From contig JABACD010000004.1 in assembly GCA_014237855.1 (NCBI GenBank), positions 186,001 to 250,000 on the forward strand: a stretch of DNA of 64,000 bases. The letters run 5' to 3'. A program made the translations under genes and the position numbers. Of the stretch, positions 36,395 through 45,835 are shown in pieces. The notes below the pieces were generated by a model. It saw nothing but the letters and a program-made list of their open reading frames with translations, made no database searches and was not told the DNA's origin. This DNA comes from Planctomycetota bacterium. Lineage in GTDB: Bacteria; Planctomycetota; UBA1135; GCA-002686595. Positions within the stretch are counted from its first letter, which is position 1; every line of letters begins with the position of its first letter.

Positions 36395-37177
36395 ATGCAG
36401 TGGAGTGATCTTGGCGCCCAGTTCTGCCTGCAGCTGACCTTCGGGACCTTGCTGGCCCTGGCCTTCGTGCCCAAGGCACCCGTCGGGGTGCTCTTCTACA
36501 GGGTGATGGGGACGGCTGCTCTGGTGCCGCTGCTGGTCGCCATCCTGCTGTTCGTCGGCTACGGAGGCCTTCACTGGAACGAACCTGCGGTCATGGTGAC
36601 CTGGTTGGGGGCGCTGGCGTGGCCCTTTTATTCTGGCAAGACCCGTGGACTCGCCTGGGGGGTGGCGATCGCCTGGGGTATGGGCTGCAGCCTGGCAGGC
36701 ATCGCCTTCGCCATCAGCCGCATGTCCGACCTCTCCAGCCTGGAGTTCCTGCTCGCCACCCTGTCGGTCCTGGCCACGGGAACGGTGGCCGGTAGTGTTG
36801 GTCTGGCAATGGTCCTGGGTCACTGGTACCTGACCGTGCCCAAGCTCAAGGTCAGCCATCTGGGACGCCTGAACCTGGTGACAATCGGAGCCATGATGGC
36901 GTCGTTGCTGCTAGTGGCTACCAGTTGCCTGCTCTTTCGCGACACCTTCGAGCACGCTGCCACCCCGCTCTTTGGCCCTCGCGGCCTGTTCAGTTTTGGT
37001 ACACGAGTGGTAGTCGGCCTCCTGCTACCCCTTCTGTTCGCCTGGATGGCGCGAGAGTCGCTCAAGTACGGCAACACACGCTCGGCGACGGGCATCCTCT
37101 ACGCCTCGACAGTGATGGTTCTGATCGGCACGGCACTCTCCATCAACTTGCAGGACAGCTACGGCCTGCCACTCTAG
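36395..37177 (+). CDS. Eight-helix membrane protein of unknown function
   Basis: A 260-residue integral membrane protein. Eight hydrophobic segments lie at about 6-24, 33-55, 66-81, 84-108, 115-141, 157-180, 197-219 and 231-249. Polar residues of possible interest within or near helices are His60, His142 in LGHWYL and Arg203 in GTRVVVGLLLP. No family recognised; the His/Arg pattern could suit haem or quinone contact, but I cannot support that. It lies 20 bases after the Rieske gene and 4 bases before the zinc-ribbon gene, so an electron-transfer or membrane role next to the Rieske protein is the best hypothesis. Confidence 0.78.
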   Translation: MQWSDLGAQFCLQLTFGTLLALAFVPKAPVGVLFYRVMGTAALVPLLVAILLFVGYGGLHWNEPAVMVTWLGALAWPFYSGKTRGLAWGVAIAWGMGCSLAGIAFAISRMSDLSSLEFLLATLSVLATGTVAGSVGLAMVLGHWYLTVPKLKVSHLGRLNLVTIGAMMASLLLVATSCLLFRDTFEHAATPLFGPRGLFSFGTRVVVGLLLPLLFAWMARESLKYGNTRSATGILYASTVMVLIGTALSINLQDSYGLPL

Positions 37178-37181
37178 CGCC

Positions 37182-37685
37182 ATGCCCAAGGCTCTTCCCT
37201 GGATTGATGTTCCGTGTGACTGTGATCGTTACACGCCATTGCGGATCGACCCAGCCAGGGGTTCGGACGATACCCTTGCCTGCCGCGAGTGCGGGGAGGT
37301 CAAGACGCTGACTCCTGGCAAGCTCGATGAAGCGGGCGGACTGTGGGGCTGCCAGGTTTGTGGTCACCCCGAGCTGTACACCTCCAAGGATATGCCCAAG
37401 GCGCTTGGTATCGGCATCGTCGTCATCGCCGCCATTCTTGCTCCCTGGACCAATTACATCAGCCTCTTTGTTGCTGCAGCCCTCGACTTTGCCTTGTGGT
37501 ACCTGCTACCGGAAACGGTGTCATGCTACCTGTGTGAGACCGAGCACCGTGGCTTCGCATCCAAGCCAAAGCACCCACGGTTTGATCTCCAGGTAAGCGA
37601 CCGTCTCAAGTACGGCAAGAAGGCCGTGATGGGCAAGCCGATGCGGGAAGGGGGCACGGCCAATGCCCCAGAGCCGGAGCACTGA
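37182..37685 (+). CDS. Zinc-ribbon membrane protein
   Basis: 167-residue protein with three Cys pairs: VPCDC (11-14), ACRECG (33-38) and GCQVCG (55-60), so a zinc ribbon is likely, followed by one or two membrane helices (about 74-105) and another Cys pair SCYLC (113-117). The remainder is a basic cytoplasmic tail. Function unknown. It begins 4 bases after the eight-helix protein and its end overlaps the Deg-like protease start by 23 bases, which points to a translationally linked operon. Confidence 0.75.
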   Translation: MPKALPWIDVPCDCDRYTPLRIDPARGSDDTLACRECGEVKTLTPGKLDEAGGLWGCQVCGHPELYTSKDMPKALGIGIVVIAAILAPWTNYISLFVAAALDFALWYLLPETVSCYLCETEHRGFASKPKHPRFDLQVSDRLKYGKKAVMGKPMREGGTANAPEPEH

Positions 37686-39093
37686 CCAAGACGCTGCTGA
37701 TCGAGACCTGATTATCATGGAACACTCTGCCGTCGTCCGACTCTACACCACTACCCAGGCTCCGGATCACGAGTCCCCCTGGCAGTACCAGTCTCCCCAG
37801 AAGGCAACGGGATCCGGTGTCGTGATTGGCGAGGGGCTCGTCCTGACGGGTGCTCACGTGGTCGCTGATGCCACCTTTGTTCAGGTTCAGAAGCTGGCGG
37901 ACCCAGGCAAGTACGTGGCCCGGGTGGAGTCCGTCTGCCACGATGCTGACCTGGCCGTTCTGCGGGTCGACGAAGCCGAGTTCATGGCGGAGGTCATGAT
38001 CCCAGAGCTAGGTGACCTGCCTGCCTTGGGCGATCCCGTCTCCGTGGTCGGGTACCCAGTGGGTGGAGAGGAGATCTCCATCACAGAGGGAGTTGTCAGT
38101 CGGATCGAGGTGCAGCTCTACGCACACTCCCAGCGGCACCTGCTCGCCATCACAGTGGATGCCGCCATCAATCATGGAAACAGCGGTGGTCCAGTGATCA
38201 AGGATGACAAGGTGATTGGTATTGCCTTTCAGTCACTCCAGGATGCTGAGAACATCGGCGAGATGGTTCCTGCGCCCATCATCCGGCACTTCCTCGAGAG
38301 TCGCTCTGCACAGCGGGAGGTCAAGCTACCCAGCGTGGGCATCCACTGGCAGAACCTGGAGAACCTGGTCCTGCGCGAGTCTGTCGGACTGAAGCGTCAG
38401 ACGGGAGTGCTGGTGCGTGCCATCGAGTTCGGCTCATCGGCCTGGGGGGCGCTGGAGCCCGGAGACGTGTTGCTTGAAATCGACGGGCACGCAATCGCCA
38501 ACAACGGGACCATCCGGTACGCCGATCGCTACAGGACCTCTTTCTGGGTCTTGCTGGGGGAGCGCTCCATAGGTGAGTGCCTGGACTTTCGGGTGCTTCG
38601 TGGTGAGCGCGTTTTCAATGTCGCGATAACCCTTGCCGCTGCGCGCTACCTCGTCCCTCGGAGGACCTACGACCGGAGACCCACCTGGTTTATCTATGGT
38701 GGGGTGGTCTTCCAGGTTCTGTCGGCCGACTTCCTGCGATGCTGGGAAGACTGGACGAACTACGGCCCGAAGGAGTTCCTCAATCTCTACTTCCTCGGCA
38801 GGGTGAGTGAGCAACAGCAGGAGGTGGTGATCATCAGTCAGGTGCTGGCTGATGAGGTCAATGTTGGATACGAGGTGATGCACACCGAGGTTCTCAAGAG
38901 CGTGAATGGCTGCGCCCCCCGCGACATGGCTCACTTTGTCGGGCTGATGGACGAGTGCGTGGGAACGGTCGAGCTACTCACCTCACGCGACAGTCGGATC
39001 GTCTTTGATGCGGAGAAGACGCGGGAGGCGGGCCCGCGTATCCTCGCTCAATACGGAATCCCCGCTGACCGTTCACAGGACCTGATGGCGTGA
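37663..39093 (+). CDS. Deg/HtrA-like serine protease with PDZ domain
   Basis: 476-residue trypsin-fold protease resembling the plant Deg2/Deg9 group rather than periplasmic DegP. Catalytic triad: His65 (GAHVV), Asp96 (HDADLAV) and Ser174 (HGNSGGP). A PDZ domain follows (about 225-320, GVLVRAIEFGSSAWGALEPGD). The C-terminal 130 residues resemble the second PDZ-like region of that group. There is no signal peptide, so it is probably cytoplasmic. The ATG at 37663 has a GGAAGGGGG ribosome binding site; an ATG at 37717 would remove the overlap with the previous gene. Confidence 0.88.
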   Translation: MPQSRSTDQDAADRDLIIMEHSAVVRLYTTTQAPDHESPWQYQSPQKATGSGVVIGEGLVLTGAHVVADATFVQVQKLADPGKYVARVESVCHDADLAVLRVDEAEFMAEVMIPELGDLPALGDPVSVVGYPVGGEEISITEGVVSRIEVQLYAHSQRHLLAITVDAAINHGNSGGPVIKDDKVIGIAFQSLQDAENIGEMVPAPIIRHFLESRSAQREVKLPSVGIHWQNLENLVLRESVGLKRQTGVLVRAIEFGSSAWGALEPGDVLLEIDGHAIANNGTIRYADRYRTSFWVLLGERSIGECLDFRVLRGERVFNVAITLAAARYLVPRRTYDRRPTWFIYGGVVFQVLSADFLRCWEDWTNYGPKEFLNLYFLGRVSEQQQEVVIISQVLADEVNVGYEVMHTEVLKSVNGCAPRDMAHFVGLMDECVGTVELLTSRDSRIVFDAEKTREAGPRILAQYGIPADRSQDLMA

Positions 39094-39102
39094 TCGCGGG
39101 GG

Positions 39103-40722
39103 TCAGTCCAGGGCGACCAGGCCCAGGCGCTGGTTGGCGTAGTCGAAGATCAGGCGCTGCTCTGAAAAGAATCCCGTGCCCAAGAAGCCAGCGGTGTAGG
39201 GGTCTGATAGATCGTCGGGCTCGGTGCTGAGATAGACCACAGCGGGGGAGTGGCGTTCTCCGCCCACCTCGAACCACTTGAGCTCGGCACTTGCCAGCCT
39301 GATCGTTGGCGCCTGGCGACCCCGCCTGCTCCGCAACGCCAAGCTCCACTCAGGAGGCGAGAGAAGAGGACCGTCCCCCTTGTCGCTGGGCCCATCCTGA
39401 TCGGACCCTCCTTGGAGCCCCAGTCGCCTGACGGCTGAGTGCTGAAAGAGCGCGGTCAGCTCGCCAGCCCCTGTATCGAGCCCAAGGTAGGCCAGGCGCT
39501 GGCCTTCGAGCACTGCCCTGAGATAGGGGCTCCTGCGGTAGAAGAGCAAGGACTCCCAGTGAGCAAGAATACTTGAGTAACGGGCTGGATCGTGGATCTT
39601 CAGCCGGTCCGTCCGGGGATCCAGTTCAACAATCGAGCGCAGGAAGACGTCCCATCCCAGGGCACCCGCACAGCGCTCTCCATTCAACATCGAGTCGGCA
39701 AGAGCCATGCTGGGAGCTTCTATCATGACCAGGCCCTCGATGAGGAGTGGGCCGAGTTGGAGCACATGGCTCTGACGAAGGGGGACCTCCAGCTGGGCCT
39801 GGGGGGTAATTCCCATCAAGCGCGTCTGACCAAAACTGCCGAGCTTCAGGAGGTCGGCGGTGTCCTTGGTGATGATCGAGGAGCCCAGACCGCTATCCAG
39901 CAGGAACCAACCAACAAGCTGACCATCGATCTTTGGCTGAACAAAGATCTGCCCACCTTCGACCCTGCGCACCTTCACATCCGTGCTCACACCTTCGAGG
40001 AACTGGAAGTCCAACCGCGGAGGCGCGGCCGGATAGAAGGCAGGCCGTACTCCGGTCCAGGGACGTGCGTCCTGGGCCAGGTACTCGGTTGTCGTCCCGC
40101 GGTGGTCTATCTCGGTGACCTTCCAGGGCAAGGCCACCTTGAGGTCTCCATTCCAGGCTTCGAACTCAAACGAGCCGGCTCCAAGTTCGGGCTGAAAGAG
40201 CAGCCGATGAGGCAGGTGGGTCTCATCGTTGATCTCGAGGGTCCCCGCCAGCCGACCCTTCTCAAGTCGAATTTCAAGGCGAGTGACACCCGCTTTCTCC
40301 GCTGGTAATGACTTCAACAAGAAGGGAGAGTCCGGAAGGGACCAGAGTCCGGACCAGATCCAGGCGATTGTCAGCCAGCGCTCTTCTTCCAGGAGTGACA
40401 GTGAATGGGCCGGCGAGCGCCCCTCCACCCTTCGAACGTCGCTACCTGCATAGCCGACGGACTCCGGGAAGGTGCCGCGCATGTCCCGGCGAAAGAAGCC
40501 ATCGGGGCCAAAGACCCAGCGGTAGGAGGCCGGCATTCCATTTCTGGTGGTCTTCCCCGAGGTCTGGACGATCTCTCCAGGTTGGTCAGTTCCGAGGTGC
40601 TCCCTGACCTGCTGGAGATAAAGCTCGAGCTCAGTGTCCGGCTCCGAAACTGAATCCTGAGCCAGAAGTAGCGGGCTCAGGGCCAGCGAGACGAGCAAGA
40701 ACCTGGGGCTGTGAAGGCGCAT
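39103..40722 (-). CDS. Secreted tandem retropepsin-like aspartyl protease
   Basis: 539-residue exported protein. Residues 1-21 are a signal peptide; 40-230 is an LolA/outer-membrane lipoprotein-carrier-like beta region without recognised motif. Two aspartyl-protease lobes follow: LLDSG (274-278) with partner motif GALGWDVF (353-360), and LGLDTGAG (413-420) with GFLGTGFF (512-519). Each lobe has the DT/SG plus hydrophobic-GxLG pattern of retropepsin-like domains, so one chain can make a pepsin-like active site. The substrate is unknown. The ATG at 40722 puts the signal peptide at the N-terminus. It converges with the Deg-like protease with 9 bases between stops. Confidence 0.82.
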   Translation of the reverse strand: MRLHSPRFLLVSLALSPLLLAQDSVSEPDTELELYLQQVREHLGTDQPGEIVQTSGKTTRNGMPASYRWVFGPDGFFRRDMRGTFPESVGYAGSDVRRVEGRSPAHSLSLLEEERWLTIAWIWSGLWSLPDSPFLLKSLPAEKAGVTRLEIRLEKGRLAGTLEINDETHLPHRLLFQPELGAGSFEFEAWNGDLKVALPWKVTEIDHRGTTTEYLAQDARPWTGVRPAFYPAAPPRLDFQFLEGVSTDVKVRRVEGGQIFVQPKIDGQLVGWFLLDSGLGSSIITKDTADLLKLGSFGQTRLMGITPQAQLEVPLRQSHVLQLGPLLIEGLVMIEAPSMALADSMLNGERCAGALGWDVFLRSIVELDPRTDRLKIHDPARYSSILAHWESLLFYRRSPYLRAVLEGQRLAYLGLDTGAGELTALFQHSAVRRLGLQGGSDQDGPSDKGDGPLLSPPEWSLALRSRRGRQAPTIRLASAELKWFEVGGERHSPAVVYLSTEPDDLSDPYTAGFLGTGFFSEQRLIFDYANQRLGLVALD

Positions 40723-40987
40723 TGAGTGGGAGGTGGTGACTCTGGCTGAGCCGGGCGGCAAGGTCGTTGAAGGGGCCGGTCCCCTGGCAGTTGTTTCAGT
40801 CGCCCTACCAGGCCCCCCTTGGAAACGCGATCACCGTAACTTTCTGCCGCACTCATGCGACTATTTCTCCGACTCTTCGCAGCTGCCGCGGTGGGCGGGG
40901 TTCTTCTCGGCTTGCAGGACCTCGCCGAGGATCAAGCCGATTTACGTCTGGCACCCAGGACATTCGGTCCCAAGGCCTCTGTAGCTA

Positions 40988-42247
40988 CTAGAGGTCAGCC
41001 TGGTCACCCTGTGACTGGCCGCCCCGTTGTGTGCCAGAGCCGCTCGAGGTTACCGGTCCGAAGCGGCTTCGAAGGACCTCCTCGATCTTCAAAAGGCGGT
41101 GTTCGTACTGATGTTCTCTCTCCACCCGCAAGCCTGCCCTGGCCGCGATTCGCTCCCGTTCAGCGGAATTCACGGTGTAGAACTCGGCCTTGTCGCATGC
41201 CTCGTCCAGGCTTGCATAGGTGACCATCTCACGCCCCTCATCAAAGTGCTTGAAGATGTCCTGTTGGGCATCCGTCAGCAGGAAGCTGCCGGCTGCCGGT
41301 ACATCCCAAACTCTTTGATTGACCGCAGTGGGCATCTGCGCGGCGGTCACATTCAGATTGATCGTTGAGCCTGCAAAGAGGGCTGGCAGTTCACTCACGG
41401 GATCGACGGCCGGTTCCAGGGAGACCCCGGGGACGAGTTCGCGCCAGGCCTCGTCCCCAAACACGCTCGGCTGCAGCGGCAGTAGGGCCTTGACAAGCAC
41501 TTGCCTGCGCTCCATGGAGGCCTGTGCCAGGCACACCTGGGCACCGTCGTACCAGGCCCGCTCCTGCCCGCGACCACATCTCGATAGCTCTCTTGTCAGC
41601 GACTCCACCAGGTTCGTTGTGCCCCCCTGGCTCAGAGCGCTGAGCACCTTGGCAGCCTTTCGAGCCTCGGTTGAAAAAGAAGCCCTGGCCTTCTTCCACC
41701 AGGAGCCCGCCACGAGCGCCAGCGGTCGTCCCAGCCTGGCGGCCTTGGAGCCCACGATTGCCCTGGGATGGAATCGTGCAGTGTTCGAGGCGGTCGGTAA
41801 GTAGGCGGGATCCACGAAGCCAGCTTGTTCCAACCAGGGGAGGGCCGTCTCTTCGAAGCAGAAGACCTGGCAATTATCCCGAGCATTGCCCTCGGCACCT
41901 CCAAGGATGGGCATGGGGTGATCGACGAACCAGGAGACTAGCGGGACCTGGAGGTCACTTAGCACCGCCGCCAGCACACCCTGCTCATCGAAACCAAGGT
42001 GGTTGATTGTGAACAGGCAATCGGGTTTGAAGGCTGCCAGGGTAGTGAGGAGTTGCCCCAGGAAATCCGAGTTCGACTGGCCCTCAGTAGCAACCTCCAG
42101 GACCTCGACCTTCCAACCAAGTCCCCGAGCCGCTTGAAGTAAATCAGCGTACACGTAGTAGTCGGCCTGAAGAACCAACAGGCGTGGTCTGGTTCCAGGT
42201 CGAAACTTTCGGTACCCAAGGGCCCTTGTCAGTGCGGATTGATTCAT
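40988..42247 (-). CDS. CgeB/DUF3880-like glycosyltransferase
   Basis: 419-residue GT-B-fold protein. The N-terminal half has RPRLLVLQADYYVYADL and later INHLGFDEQGVLA and VPLVSWFVDHP, as in DUF3880/CgeB proteins. The C-terminal half holds LFAGSTINLNVTAAQMP..VNQRVWDVPAAGSFLLTD, the conserved donor-binding block, followed by a helical segment. Related enzymes modify flagellin, spore-coat or surface glycans; the acceptor is unknown. The ATG at 42247 is preceded by AGGAGG at 8 bases; the TTG at 42253 is not needed. The C-terminus is Gly/Ser/Gln-rich. Upstream is a 276-base gap with the divergent PilZ gene. Confidence 0.83.
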   Translation of the reverse strand: MNQSALTRALGYRKFRPGTRPRLLVLQADYYVYADLLQAARGLGWKVEVLEVATEGQSNSDFLGQLLTTLAAFKPDCLFTINHLGFDEQGVLAAVLSDLQVPLVSWFVDHPMPILGGAEGNARDNCQVFCFEETALPWLEQAGFVDPAYLPTASNTARFHPRAIVGSKAARLGRPLALVAGSWWKKARASFSTEARKAAKVLSALSQGGTTNLVESLTRELSRCGRGQERAWYDGAQVCLAQASMERRQVLVKALLPLQPSVFGDEAWRELVPGVSLEPAVDPVSELPALFAGSTINLNVTAAQMPTAVNQRVWDVPAAGSFLLTDAQQDIFKHFDEGREMVTYASLDEACDKAEFYTVNSAERERIAARAGLRVEREHQYEHRLLKIEEVLRSRFGPVTSSGSGTQRGGQSQGDQADL

Positions 42248-42523
42248 GGTCAATGCCTCCTGACTTGTTTTCGACCGAATCAGGCAGCGGCTGGGGGGCG
42301 CGGGGGTGGATGTCCCTGCATTTACACCCCTCAGCCCCGATCACGGGAGAGCGTCGAGGGCTGAGAATCGACCCCCACGAGAGCGCAGGGGCATCCTCCC
42401 GCTGGGGTGGAAAAAAATACCACTCCGGGCCCGTCTTGCTATTGACGATGGTCCTCAAGTGAATGGGCGATCACTCCGATTCAGTTACCCGATGGCCAGT
42501 GCATTGAGTGCCCCGGTTAGGTC

Positions 42524-43276
42524 ATGGTCCCGTCCCAAAGCAAGAAGAACCAGAAGTCAACCACCCGGCGTGGTGCAAGACGCGTCGAATGGGCTCCCGA
42601 GTCAGAAATGACCGTGGATGTACTGCGGCTTGGTCGTGAGTCGTCACCCGCCTGCTGGGCAGACCTGAGCCTCACGGGGGTGATGCTCATCGTCCCCTTC
42701 GAGGCTGGTGTCGACCTTCAGGTTGGCGCCATGGTGAACCTGGGCTTTACCTGCGAGGGCATCCGCATTCCCATGAAGGGGCAGGTAGCCTGGTCAGTTC
42801 CTGACGACACCGGGAAGATCACCAAGGCGGGCATTCAGTTCGAATCCTTCACCGAAGACGCTGACAGTATCGAGTCACCTCTCTGGGACTACCTGAATCG
42901 GCGGGAGGCCATTCGGGCGGGTGTCACCGACGACGAGACGGTCAAGGTCTCGGTCAAGGGCCCGATGGCGGATTGCTCGGGCAACCTCCTCGATATCTCC
43001 ACGAACGGTATTCGAGTGATCCTCGACGGCAAGGTGGCGGAAATAGCCTGCCTGCAATTCAACATGGGCAAGCAGTTCTCGCTCGCCATGAAGTTGAGCA
43101 AGGACCTGCCGAGTATCTCGCTCACAGCCATGGCCAGTAACTTCGAGCTCGTAGGCCCGATCAGCGTCTTGAGCTTTTCCTTCTCCGAAGAAGAGTATGG
43201 CGCCCTGGAAGAGCTAAATGTGATCTCCGACTTCATGGTGCGCCGTGAGCGCAGCATGCGTGACTCGGACTTTTGA
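42524..43276 (+). CDS. Tandem PilZ-domain protein
   Basis: 250-residue protein with two PilZ-type c-di-GMP-binding domains. The first has RRGARRVEW (about 15-23) and ADLSLTGVM (about 46-54). The second has NRREAIR (about 125-131) and LLDISTNGIRV (about 155-165). Both show the RxxxR and D-x-S-x-x-G motifs, so each may bind c-di-GMP. There is no output or membrane domain, so it acts by protein contact, for example on motility or the neighbouring glycosyltransferase (inference). It is divergent from that gene and converges with the methyltransferase gene. The gap 42248-42523 has no clear promoter. Confidence 0.85.
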   Translation: MVPSQSKKNQKSTTRRGARRVEWAPESEMTVDVLRLGRESSPACWADLSLTGVMLIVPFEAGVDLQVGAMVNLGFTCEGIRIPMKGQVAWSVPDDTGKITKAGIQFESFTEDADSIESPLWDYLNRREAIRAGVTDDETVKVSVKGPMADCSGNLLDISTNGIRVILDGKVAEIACLQFNMGKQFSLAMKLSKDLPSISLTAMASNFELVGPISVLSFSFSEEEYGALEELNVISDFMVRRERSMRDSDF

Positions 43277-43289
43277 GCGCCAGCTGCCT

Positions 43290-44117
43290 TCAGTGCACGA
43301 CCGCTCGGGCCTGCACGAAAGAGTAGTAGAAGACCGCGTTAGGGTCGTGCCCTACCAGCTCTAGCTCGCTCTTCATTCCCTCAACTACCTGCGGGGGAAC
43401 TTTTCCCGAGACCTCAAGCTCTGCTGCGCCACTTAGAAGCAGTTCAGTCCAGTAGGCGAGGAACTCCTTGCGCTCGCCTGGCTGTCGGTTGTCCAGCAGG
43501 AAGGTCTTGACCTCCGTTGAGACGTCCTTGAAGCCGACTGCCTGCAGCAGATTTCCAAGCTTGGCGCCGACGAATGGGTCTCCGCCAATCTCCAGCTGGT
43601 GATCATTGAACGCCATCCAGTAGGCCAGGGTCTGTGGACTGTAGGGATCGACGAAGAAGGAGGCGTTTTGAACCTCCGATACCACGACCTTCGAACCAGG
43701 GCGCAGGCAGCGACGCACCTCGGACAGGACCTTTGATGGATCTCGGACGTGTTCCAGGATGAAACACAGGAAGGCACCGTCGAAGCTCTCGGCATCAAAG
43801 GTCAGGTTCTCAGCCGAGCTCTCTACAAGCGTGTAACGTCCTTCTGTCCAGGGGCGACGTAGGAGATTTGCTTGCGCCTTTTCCAGGTTCTCCTTGGAGA
43901 GGTCTACGCCGGTTACATGCAGGTCAGGGAAGTGGCGTAGCAAGATCTCGGTCTGTGCACCGACTCCACAGCCAACCTCGAGCAAGCTACGAGCTCGTCG
44001 GAAGGGTAGCCGGTCATGCACCACATGCTCGAGCTGACCAGCCTGCCGGTAGAGCCGATCTTGCTCCTGGGGAGAGTAGCCGTGCAGGTAGGCGTTCTGC
44101 CGTTCCTCGGCGGTCAT
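43290..44117 (-). CDS. SAM-dependent methyltransferase
   Basis: 275-residue class I methyltransferase. The SAM-binding loop is LLEVGCGVGAQTE (about 45-57), followed by VTGVDLS (about 68-74), the acidic motif FDGAFLCFILEHV and the post-motif LRPGSKVVVSEVQ. The C-terminal third is a lid region of about 90 residues. The family is broad (small molecules, quinones, sugars), and the substrate cannot be named. It lies downstream of the sulfatase gene on the same strand with a 35-base gap, so it may be co-transcribed. Confidence 0.85.
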   Translation of the reverse strand: MTAEERQNAYLHGYSPQEQDRLYRQAGQLEHVVHDRLPFRRARSLLEVGCGVGAQTEILLRHFPDLHVTGVDLSKENLEKAQANLLRRPWTEGRYTLVESSAENLTFDAESFDGAFLCFILEHVRDPSKVLSEVRRCLRPGSKVVVSEVQNASFFVDPYSPQTLAYWMAFNDHQLEIGGDPFVGAKLGNLLQAVGFKDVSTEVKTFLLDNRQPGERKEFLAYWTELLLSGAAELEVSGKVPPQVVEGMKSELELVGHDPNAVFYYSFVQARAVVH

Positions 44118-44152
44118 GTGTTTTTCCTTTTCGGAAGGTGGGATGCGTGAGA

Positions 44153-45715
44153 TCAGTGCTTTCCGCGAGCTACATCTGCTGGTGAGAGGATCTCATGACC
44201 AGTCGCTGTGTCAATGGAGAGCTGCGCTCCCGTGAGGTCGATCCACTCCTGCATCCTGTCAGCCATCAGGACCACACGCCCCGGTTGCGTCTGAGCCTGA
44301 TCTGTCATTTCGCCCAGGTCTTGGGTGAGGTCGTAGAGTTCGAAGCGCCGCCCTGGATGGAAGTAGATCAGCTTCCAGTCTCCACTCCGGATGGCAGTAA
44401 AGGGCTCTATCCCCGGACCCTTCGCTCCCCATTGGTGGGGCTGGTTCCACCCCAGGGTCCGCGGGGCTAGAGGTGCAGTTCCGGCGAGTAGCTCAGTCAG
44501 GTCCCGGCCATCGACAGCCCTGGTCACCTCTGGTGAGGCTGCTGCCAGTACCGTTGGGAAGAAGTCCTGGCTGATAACTGGTGTGTCATCGCGTACTCCG
44601 GCCCGTGCGACCCCCGGCCATCGAATGACGGTCGGCACGCGGACTCCGCCTTCGTAAGCGGAGCCTTTCCCACTGCGAAGCGGAGCATTGTGGACGTGGG
44701 CTTGACCACCTCGGGCATGAGCTGAAAGACCCCCATTGTCCGAGGAGAAGATCACGAGCGTCTGGTCCGCGATACCCAGGGAGTCCAGCTCCTTCAGGAT
44801 AGCGCCCAGGGCCCGGTCGTAGCTCTCGACCATGGTAGCGTAGGCAGCTTCAGGCCCCTCGAGATCCGGATAGCCCGCAAGCAGCCGTTCGTTGGCCATG
44901 AGTGGTGCGTGGACTGCATAGGGGCAGAAGTTCAGGAAGAAGGGCTGCCCATCCGCATGGGCCGCGCGAAGCTGCGGCAAGACCTCCGCAGTCAGCGCTT
45001 CGGTCAGATAGATTTCCTGACCGTGATACTGCTCCAGCCCAGGCACGTCCCAGACCGTGGGCTTCTCACCGGGATTGCCCTTCCGCCCCGCCACGCTGAA
45101 ATTGTGCCGGCCGTAGTAGCTCGCCGGTCCTCCTGAAGCGTGGCCTGCAATATTCACATCAAAACCAAGATTGCTCGGGTCAGCTCCCGTTGTCGAGTGG
45201 GCCCCGAAGTGTGCCTTGCCAGCGTGAATGGTGCGGTAGCCACTGGCCTGAAGTAGGCCTGCGAGGGTCTCGTCCTCCTGGTTGAGACCATTCATGCGCC
45301 AGGCAGGCGCGGCCAGATCTGCTCGCTTCTTGGAAGTGTCCTGATCCTGATGGAGGGTCCAGTAGGTGATGTGCGTCCGGGCCGGATCCTGACCAGTCAT
45401 GATGCTGGTGCGGGTTGGAGTGCAGACGGGCGCCGCCGCGTAAGCGTTGGTGAACGTGACACCCTCTCGGGCCAGTCGCTCGACGTTGGGAGTGCGGTAG
45501 CGCCGGTTGAATTCCGTCCGGGACGTGTGAAGGGGCAGCGACGTGTCCTGCCAGCCCAGATCGTCGACCAGGAAGAGGACGACATTGGTTGGTCGATCAA
45601 CCGGACGTGATTGGGAGCTCTGGTCTTGGTAACCCTCCGGGACAGTGCAACAACCTGCCTGGAGTGCCCAAAGGACCAGGGCAGGGAGCAGGGGGGCTGG
45701 GAGTCTCAGTCTCAT
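44153..45715 (-). CDS. Lipoprotein sulfatase
   Basis: Removes sulfate esters, probably from marine polysaccharides, at the outside of the cytoplasmic membrane. The 520-residue alkaline-phosphatase-fold protein has VLFLVDDLGW (46-55) with the metal Asp pair, and CTPTR (98-102), in which Cys98 is the residue converted to formylglycine. Later ligands include GIADQTLVIFSSDNGGLSAH with the DN pair. The signal ends LQAGC (18-22), a lipobox, so it is membrane-anchored. The start at 45715 is needed since a longer frame would overlap the divergent argS gene. The C-terminal region has the typical FELYDLTQD element. Confidence 0.92.
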   Translation of the reverse strand: MRLRLPAPLLPALVLWALQAGCCTVPEGYQDQSSQSRPVDRPTNVVLFLVDDLGWQDTSLPLHTSRTEFNRRYRTPNVERLAREGVTFTNAYAAAPVCTPTRTSIMTGQDPARTHITYWTLHQDQDTSKKRADLAAPAWRMNGLNQEDETLAGLLQASGYRTIHAGKAHFGAHSTTGADPSNLGFDVNIAGHASGGPASYYGRHNFSVAGRKGNPGEKPTVWDVPGLEQYHGQEIYLTEALTAEVLPQLRAAHADGQPFFLNFCPYAVHAPLMANERLLAGYPDLEGPEAAYATMVESYDRALGAILKELDSLGIADQTLVIFSSDNGGLSAHARGGQAHVHNAPLRSGKGSAYEGGVRVPTVIRWPGVARAGVRDDTPVISQDFFPTVLAAASPEVTRAVDGRDLTELLAGTAPLAPRTLGWNQPHQWGAKGPGIEPFTAIRSGDWKLIYFHPGRRFELYDLTQDLGEMTDQAQTQPGRVVLMADRMQEWIDLTGAQLSIDTATGHEILSPADVARGKH

Positions 45716-45835
45716 GCTCAAAGGGTCGCGATCGGGGCTGTCAAGGTCAATCGGTGGTTCGGATGAAGAGGCCCAGGTGAAAGCCTTTTTGAGCTTTTCG
45801 GTGGGATCGATCGGAGACTCTGGAACTATACCGAT

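Noticed and set aside
40855-41223. 122-residue plus-strand frame with a signal-like start
   Set aside because: The first 18 residues look like a signal peptide, but most of the frame runs antisense into the glycosyltransferase gene at 40988-42247 and has no conserved content. A shorter real gene cannot be excluded.
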